Assembly: GCF_003473485.1 (NCBI RefSeq)
Contig: NC_053044.1
Coordinates: forward strand, 23,371,591 to 23,435,590
Direction: 5' to 3'
Source: Medicago truncatula
Lineage: Eukaryota; Streptophyta; Magnoliopsida; Fabales; Fabaceae
DNA: 64,000 bases
Of this stretch, positions 59,401 through 64,000 are shown piece by piece. Both the position numbers and the translations under genes were made by a program. The notes under the pieces are model-generated. The model had not been told where the DNA came from, searched no databases, and saw nothing but the letters and a program-made list of their open reading frames with translations. Every line of letters begins with the position of its first letter. The stretch's first letter is position 1.

Positions 59401-60379
59401 TTGTTTATCCAAGCAGGACCCTAGTTTGTTGATGTTATCTTTATAACTTATGAGTGTGGAAGTTGCTTAATGACTTCATGTTTAGTGTATCAAGTAACAT
59501 GTACATATCTGTGGCATGCCTTTTTTATGTGTAGATTGTTACTAGAGGAAAAAGTCATGGAGCAAAGTTAGGTCATACATGATCCATTATTTCAATCTTG
59601 AATCTATATTTTTTATCATTACATGATTTGTTTTAACTTTGTTACTGAAATTCATCAAATAATTAGGAAAGCCCTAACTTCTTAATATCTCATCACGAAA
59701 ATCCGGTACTATAGGAGTTTGGTGTTAGGTATAGAGACAACGCTTTGGTTTCGGTGGAATTTTTTTATTTCAAACTTTTTGTATTCAGTCTAATTTGAAC
59801 TCTTTTGCTATTGGTCTTGTCTTGGTAGTAATATGTGTGCTTTTATATACTATTGGTGTTCAGAGGCTTTGATATGTCAATTTAAGCACCGGAAGCTTCA
59901 TCTATGACACGGTTTAGTTTGATTGGCATTAGTTAGAAGAACTTAAATTCCTTGTTGTGAAGCATGAAAAGATTCACTTTGTCAGTGTAGACAAATTTTA
60001 TTGTGCTATCAGTTTGCTATTTCAGAAAGATTATAATTTTTTACACTTACCTAGCACTCCGTTTATCTCAGGGTCAAGGATTTGTGACTGTCGATGAAGT
60101 TGAAAGGAGGCTATCTTGGACTTCGGGTCGTGCCATTGATGCACTAGATACATTGCTTGATGTAAGATGAACTGTTGTTAAAAAAATTGTTTCTTTCTCC
60201 TTATTTGATAACATGTAATAATATTAACCTCAAATTTCATGGATACTGAACCACTGTGGTATTGGCTCATGCAGGAGGGACTTGCAATGATTGATGATGG
60301 CCACAAAGATGGAAAACGACGGTACTGGTTTCCGTGTGTATCCCCCATTTCGTCTTTGACAGGAATTGATTCCTTGTAA
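53416..60379 (+). CDS. VPS22: ESCRT-II subunit VPS22 / SNF8 (EAP30)
   Basis: Six exons (53416-53577, 57302-57437, 58485-58639, 58837-58944, 60072-60161, 60275-60379), GT..AG and in phase, give 251 residues, the usual length. VPS22/SNF8 is a core subunit of the ESCRT-II complex, which helps sort ubiquitinated membrane proteins into multivesicular bodies on endosomes. Seen are the conserved N-terminus [11 protein letters not shown], a helical region ([20 protein letters not shown]), [20 protein letters not shown], and the winged-helix part with [35 protein letters not shown] and [20 protein letters not shown]. Intron 1 is about 3.7 kb and is built from duplicated pieces of the gene's own 5' region. 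Intron 2 has a foldback MITE and intron 4 a MITE. The donor of exon 2 (CTTG|GTTGGT) is ordinary. Identity is sure. Confidence 0.94.
53580..53890. repeat. VPS22 intron-1 repeat, unit 1
   Basis: The start of intron 1 (TTCTTTTAATTCAACCC through GATAATTGCAAAATCTATAG) recurs downstream at 55868-56200 and, interrupted, at 56316-56830. It contains the words GTGTGAGTTGATGAAAGTTT and GGTTTTGGGATCCTTGCAAA. Confidence 0.75.
54597..54954 (+). pseudogene. Truncated copy of the U13-like snoRNA gene, in VPS22 intron 1
   Basis: This repeats 47150-47490: upstream DNA, a USE with one change (GTCCCACATTG, 54825-54835), a TATA box at about 54874 after an expanded G-run, and the start of the RNA (ATGATCCTTCAGGCAG, box C ATGATGA). 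It breaks off after GAGTCTCGCAAC. The 3' half with the TTACGAC segment and box D is lost, so it cannot make the RNA. Confidence 0.75.
54955..55850. repeat. Diverged copy of the upstream intergenic region, in VPS22 intron 1
   Basis: 54955-55560 matches the 52117-52370 type of sequence (ATCATCAAAA, TTCTTGCATTCTTCC, CTCCTCCTGTGCAATATATT). 55555-55830 matches 52783-53040. Order is as upstream of the gene, but without the tRNA. Confidence 0.65.
55851..56945. repeat. VPS22 intron-1 repeat, units 2 and 3
   Basis: 55853-55866 resembles the last bases of exon 1 with its donor site (GCTAAACACAACGTTG against GCTCGCAAACACAAGGTT). Unit 2 then repeats the intron start to about 56315, and unit 3 repeats it again at 56316-56945, interrupted at about 56341-56590 by another repeat. 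No frame here is considered coding. Confidence 0.65.
57455..57769. repeat. Foldback MITE in VPS22 intron 2
   Basis: Ends GGCAAAATTACACTTTTAGT and its complement are inverted over about 110 bp, with words GGTCCTTTATC and TTTGGTCCTTTTTGTC. The 9-bp direct repeat TATCTTTTT flanks it exactly (57446-57454 and 57770-57778), as in Mutator-like MITEs. It starts 17 bases after exon 2. Confidence 0.75.
59149..59424 (+). repeat. MITE copy in VPS22 intron 4
   Basis: Starts GGGTATGTTTGGATTGATTT and ends TTTATCCAAGCAGGACCC, so the ends are inverted. Same family as the copies in TSB and FBT introns. Confidence 0.65.
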
Positions 60380-61282
60380 ATTTGTTAGAAAAGAATCTGA
60401 GGTCAGATTTTTCAAGACCTATGTTTAATTGTTGTAAGCTTGTTAATTGGTTTTTCCTCTTGGATCCTTTTGACTGGAAATGATTCATGTATATTTTTTA
60501 GTTCTGTATCACTCATGTAAAGTTTGGATTGGTTTCTAGGTTATGGAAGCTTTTCAGTTGAAATAAGTTTATGGTTTTTCGAAAATTACTCATAAATACA
60601 CTTTTTCGTTGTTGCTAAGGACGCATATATTTCGCACATTACAATTTAACTTCAAAACCGATCAATTTGGTCCCGTAACAAGCGAAAAATAAGACTTATA
60701 TCTCAACTGTGATTGGATCTGCTACACTTATACCAGATAATTTTACATGAGCTAGAAGCTACTTTGGCTTTCTTAAAACGAGGTTTAGTCGTAACTTTTG
60801 CCTTTGTTGTTCTAACATCTAACTCAAATGACAGTCAATAACATTTTTCTGTGGCACTTGCACATTTTCTTTGCTGCTTACCTTCCTTATTGAAGAGAAG
60901 AAAAAGGGACAAAGGATTTTAATCCCTCGAAAATCTTGGCGATGACATGAAAAAAATGGTTTCTAAAGCATGAAGTGGTTGGCTTAAATATTTGATTTTC
61001 AAAATAAATTAAGTAAAAAAGTTATTTTAGTATAAGTACAAATTGATACGAATATTTTAATTATGGAGCTCAACAAATGTATATATTTCTATTTAAAGAA
61101 GAATTACTTCATGTTTTACCATTTAAATATCTTTAAAACATTCTTCCGAAATGTACATAAGTTTTGTTAACATTTTTTAAAATCAACTTCTTCAACAACT
61201 AATTGTCAAAATCATGTTTCCCATAATCTAAAACAAATGCACAATTAGGAATTACGATATATATATATATATATATATATAT
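60380..61282. other. VPS22 3' region and intergenic DNA
   Basis: 60380-60540 is likely 3' UTR. The rest is AT-rich with no recognised gene. A TA microsatellite at about 61257-61281 borders the next element. Confidence 0.5.
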
Positions 61283-61888
61283 GAGTCAGAATCCGTTGAC
61301 ACCAGGTGTCAACGAATTCGTTGACACCAAATCCTATCCGTTCTTTTTTCCATCTCAACGGTTGACATTTATTCACCTTAGTTGTTATGGTGAAGACTCC
61401 TTAGCGGATAAAAGAAATCACTCATCTTCTTCTTCCTTTTCTTGAACTCGCTCACGGCAGCTATGGTGCTTTTAGTTTTGCAGAAAAAGTTCCATCACAA
61501 TTCTGTACAAATTGACAATCTCTTCCACAAGCATATCTAATTGAATAAAATTGAATTACTTATAATTCTCTGTCCTGAAGACAGACCCAAACAGCTCAAT
61601 TGCTTTCACCATTCTTATCGATATTAATTGGAGAGGGTGAAAATCAGTGATGGAGCTGCAATGAGGGAGACAGTGATAATTAATCGGAAAGGGTGAAAAT
61701 CAGTGATGGAGCTACAATGAGAGAGACAAACTGAAACCCAACATGAAGAAAGAAATCATGTGGGCTAACAGACACAATAATCACATGAGCTGTTTAATGA
61801 ATAATTTCTGGCTTTTAGATCAAATGATATAGACGGTTAGGATTTGGTGTCAACGAATTCGTCGACACCTGGTGTCAACGGATCCTGA

Positions 61889-61891
<3 letters not shown>
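61283..61891. repeat. TIR element in TA microsatellite (family 3)
   Basis: The left end is GAGTCAGAATCCGTTGACAC and the right-end complement GAGTCAGGATCCGTTGACAC. Each end has inner palindromes GACACCAGGTGTC and CAACGAATTCGTTG. The element is 609 bp, has no coding capacity, and is flanked by TA repeats on both sides (right tract about 61892-61954). It resembles the family at 48182-48969 in layout and in the shared subterminal GACACCAAATCCTA. Confidence 0.65.
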
Positions 61892-61954
<63 letters not shown>

Positions 61955-61957
<3 letters not shown>

Positions 61958-62142
61958 CTATGAGTAATAATAATATACAGACCAATGCTATTTTGAAACT
62001 AAAATAATAAAAAAAATCTATTAATTTCAAATTTTGGGAAAAGAACATAGAGAGATAACAGTCATATCTCCAGTTATCCACACAAGTATTATATGCAACA
62101 AATAAATATTTTAACAAGGAAAAGAGAAGAAAGAAGGGGTCA
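61955..62142. other. 3' region of FAD4
   Basis: Likely 3' UTR and downstream DNA of the minus-strand desaturase gene. Nothing else is recognised. Confidence 0.4.
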
Positions 62143-63081
62143 TTAGCCTTGGCTTTGAGAAGCAATCTCAATCTCCTCTATCCACTCAGAAGAAGGTTCA
62201 CTCCATGATCTAGGCCTAACCCCAAGTTTAAAATACAATATCATTTCCATAACTTCAAAAGCTTTAGTTTTATCCAAAAACTCATTCCACACTCCACTTA
62301 CTATGCAATAATTATTGTTATACGGTGGCCGGTGGTGCGCCCCATGCTGCGACCGTGACACAAGCACTCCGCCGTCTTGCAAAGCTACCACGAGCGGTGG
62401 AAGCCTACTCTTTGTCCCATGAGCCCATGCATGAAATTGTTGGCTAAACATAATACAACCAGCGCACACCCCAACAAAACTTTGAACAATAGGGTCATGG
62501 AAAACAAGATTGATAGGAAGCACTACAAAAGTTACCATACGTGCGAGTGAGTGTAAATTGTTGGCAAATTGACGCTTAGTAATGGTCCACGGCCACTTAT
62601 GATGGCCTTGGAAAGCTTCAATTTGGCCTCCAACTAATGGTGTTGACTCGTCCCCATAATTATCAATGGCCCAATGGTAAACTCCGGACCCAAGATCAGC
62701 TAAGATGTAACCAATCCAACCGGCCACAATAGGCTCCACCCACATATTCATATCCACTGAACCTTTAATGGACTCTCCCAACGAAATGAGCAATGTTGTG
62801 CATCCAACTGTCACCCATGCTCGATGAGACCATGTTGATTCCAAACTAGGGTCATTGTCCATTGGACGATTAGCATCGGTTACCACTTTTATTGGCGGTC
62901 GTGCAAGTTTCGGCTCAATGATCAATTGATTAGCATTAGGCTTGGACTTCGTGGCAGTGGTAGGAGTATCAGTGGTAGTGGTGGCGGAGCAATTGACGCG
63001 AATTCGGTGGATGATAGTATTCTTTGTGCAAACTTGGTGGTGAAAGCTGGGAAGACACTTGTGTTGGACTAAGGAAGACAT
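62143..63081 (-). CDS. FAD4: FAD4-type plastid fatty acid desaturase (PG palmitate desaturase)
   Basis: An intronless frame of 312 residues. FAD4 puts the unusual trans-3 double bond into palmitate at sn-2 of plastid phosphatidylglycerol. Residues 1 to about 60 are Ser/Thr-rich and basic, as in a plastid transit peptide. Hydrophobic segments lie near residues 90-105, 115-135 and 183-212. His-rich clusters expected of this di-iron family are QGHHKW (about 158-163), HAWAH (about 217-221) and SQHGAHHRPPYNNNYCIVSG (about 244-263), with YHWAIDNYG at about 135-143. A minus-strand TATATA at about 63133-63140 would start the transcript shortly before the ATG. FAD4-like paralogues exist in plants, so orthology rests on synteny with VPS22 and on the motifs. 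Confidence 0.88.
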   Translation of the reverse strand: MSSLVQHKCLPSFHHQVCTKNTIIHRIRVNCSATTTTDTPTTATKSKPNANQLIIEPKLARPPIKVVTDANRPMDNDPSLESTWSHRAWVTVGCTTLLISLGESIKGSVDMNMWVEPIVAGWIGYILADLGSGVYHWAIDNYGDESTPLVGGQIEAFQGHHKWPWTITKRQFANNLHSLARMVTFVVLPINLVFHDPIVQSFVGVCAGCIMFSQQFHAWAHGTKSRLPPLVVALQDGGVLVSRSQHGAHHRPPYNNNYCIVSGVWNEFLDKTKAFEVMEMILYFKLGVRPRSWSEPSSEWIEEIEIASQSQG

Positions 63082-64000
63082 TGTAGAAGTTGGAGAGGAA
63101 TCAAAGGCTTGTGTGAAAGAGGGCTAGTGGCTAGATATATAAAACGTGTAGCTACAAATAGTAGTGGTTGTAGGAAGAATGAAGAAGTTATGTATTTGTG
63201 GAAGTACAAATAGTGTGGTGGACAATGAGGATGCGTGGTGTTATGTAATTCTCAAATAACGCTAACATTGAATTTGAGTCACATAATTCATTCACAATTT
63301 CATTATATGTTTTTCATGAAAAAAAGATACATAGGGCAATCTTGATGTTACTTGGACTAAAAGGAGCTATACTTTTTTGTGGTCCCTAAAGTATGTTGTA
63401 TTTTGATTGGATTGGTGTGGCTTAAGGTTTAATAGTCATATAGGCAACTATTGGAATTAGAGTGTAAACTTTTTCTGTCCACTTACAAATCTTTTTGTGA
63501 ATGCCAACAAATTGGGAGATAGAGGCCAATATAAGGATGTGTTTCTTCCACGAAATACAAGTTTTTTTTTTTTGACAAAGAAATACAAGTTTTTTTTTTT
63601 TTTTTGGGGAAAAGAAATACAAGTTGAAGATGCCGTATTAAATTGAATGAATTAATAATCAAAGAAAAATAATGTAATAATAGGAAAAATAGGTATATTC
63701 CAATCGTGAAAGCATCCAAGCTTATGGCCATCAATTTAAATTAAAAAGTTATGATATTTCATTCTTCCAAAAATGAAAGAAAACCAAAAAAAAAAAATGT
63801 TTTTTTTAATAAAGAAAACCAAAAAAATATTTGTAACATATCAATTTTTTTTCTATTTTTAAAAATACATTAATAATAATAATTTATATTATTATTGCTA
63901 TTGTTATGATTATAGAAGTATCATCTTATTTTACTTCATTATTTGTTTTCTTTAGTTTTATATATGAAAAAATGAAAACAATAAATAATTTATTCCTTAA
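63082..64000. other. FAD4 promoter and AT-rich intergenic DNA
   Basis: The first 100 bases hold the TATA box and an ACGTG word (63145-63149 region). Beyond that, 63550-63625 has two T-runs after the repeated word GAAATACAAG, and the rest is simple AT-rich DNA. No gene is recognised before the window ends. Confidence 0.5.

Noticed and set aside
61875-62171. Minus-strand frame ending in Ile-Tyr repeats downstream of FAD4
   Set aside because: The repetitive end is translation of a TA microsatellite and the rest overlaps untranslated DNA and the FAD4 C-terminus in another frame.

Overview
The window is nuclear DNA of a flowering plant, most probably a papilionoid legume of the Medicago/Trifolium/pea group. 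This is inferred from the protein sequences, a Cyclops/Athila-like retroelement fossil and the many legume-style short inverted-repeat elements. It is AT-rich and holds about five intact protein genes, several structural RNA genes, and a large load of relics and transposons.

Layout: 1-6.9 kb is a nest of broken Athila/Cyclops-type LTR retroelements in opposite orientations. 6.9-9.5 kb is organelle-derived: a plastid trnT-GGU/trnE-UUC segment, then sequence that looks mitochondrial. 9.7-10.7 kb is a LINE 3' end. 11.8-13.3 kb, on the minus strand, holds three related C/D-box snoRNA-like units with an upstream TATA box, telo-box and site II motif; this region is head-to-head with a two-exon Ole e 1-like secreted protein gene (13.3-16.6 kb). 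18.3-22.8 kb is a five-exon tryptophan synthase beta gene with no evident transit peptide. 24.7-26.8 kb has LINE fragments. 27.5-32.0 kb is a large inverted duplication of a broken PPR gene. 32.8-38.0 kb has two long-TIR (MULE-like) elements, one interrupted by a solo-LTR-like element. 38.6-43.8 kb is a seven-exon folate/biopterin transporter gene. 45.0-45.7 kb is a prolyl 4-hydroxylase relic and 46.2-47.1 kb a LINE end. 47.4-47.6 kb is a U13-like snoRNA gene with a plant snRNA-type promoter. 48.2-52.6 kb is a very recent 2.2-kb tandem duplication. 53.2 kb is an initiator tRNA-Met. 53.4-60.4 kb is the six-exon VPS22/SNF8 gene, and 62.1-63.1 kb (minus) an intronless FAD4-type desaturase.

The intact genes do not form a pathway. 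They look like a conserved ancestral block: from memory, Arabidopsis carries TSB1, an Ole e 1 protein and FBT4 together on chromosome 5, and FAD4, VPS22 and TSB2 together on chromosome 4, and this window has both sets in one row. The least expected content is in the RNA genes and duplications: the U13-like gene and its truncated copy inside VPS22 intron 1, the snoRNA cluster with a compensatory stem change, and the PPR palindrome that could form a long hairpin RNA.
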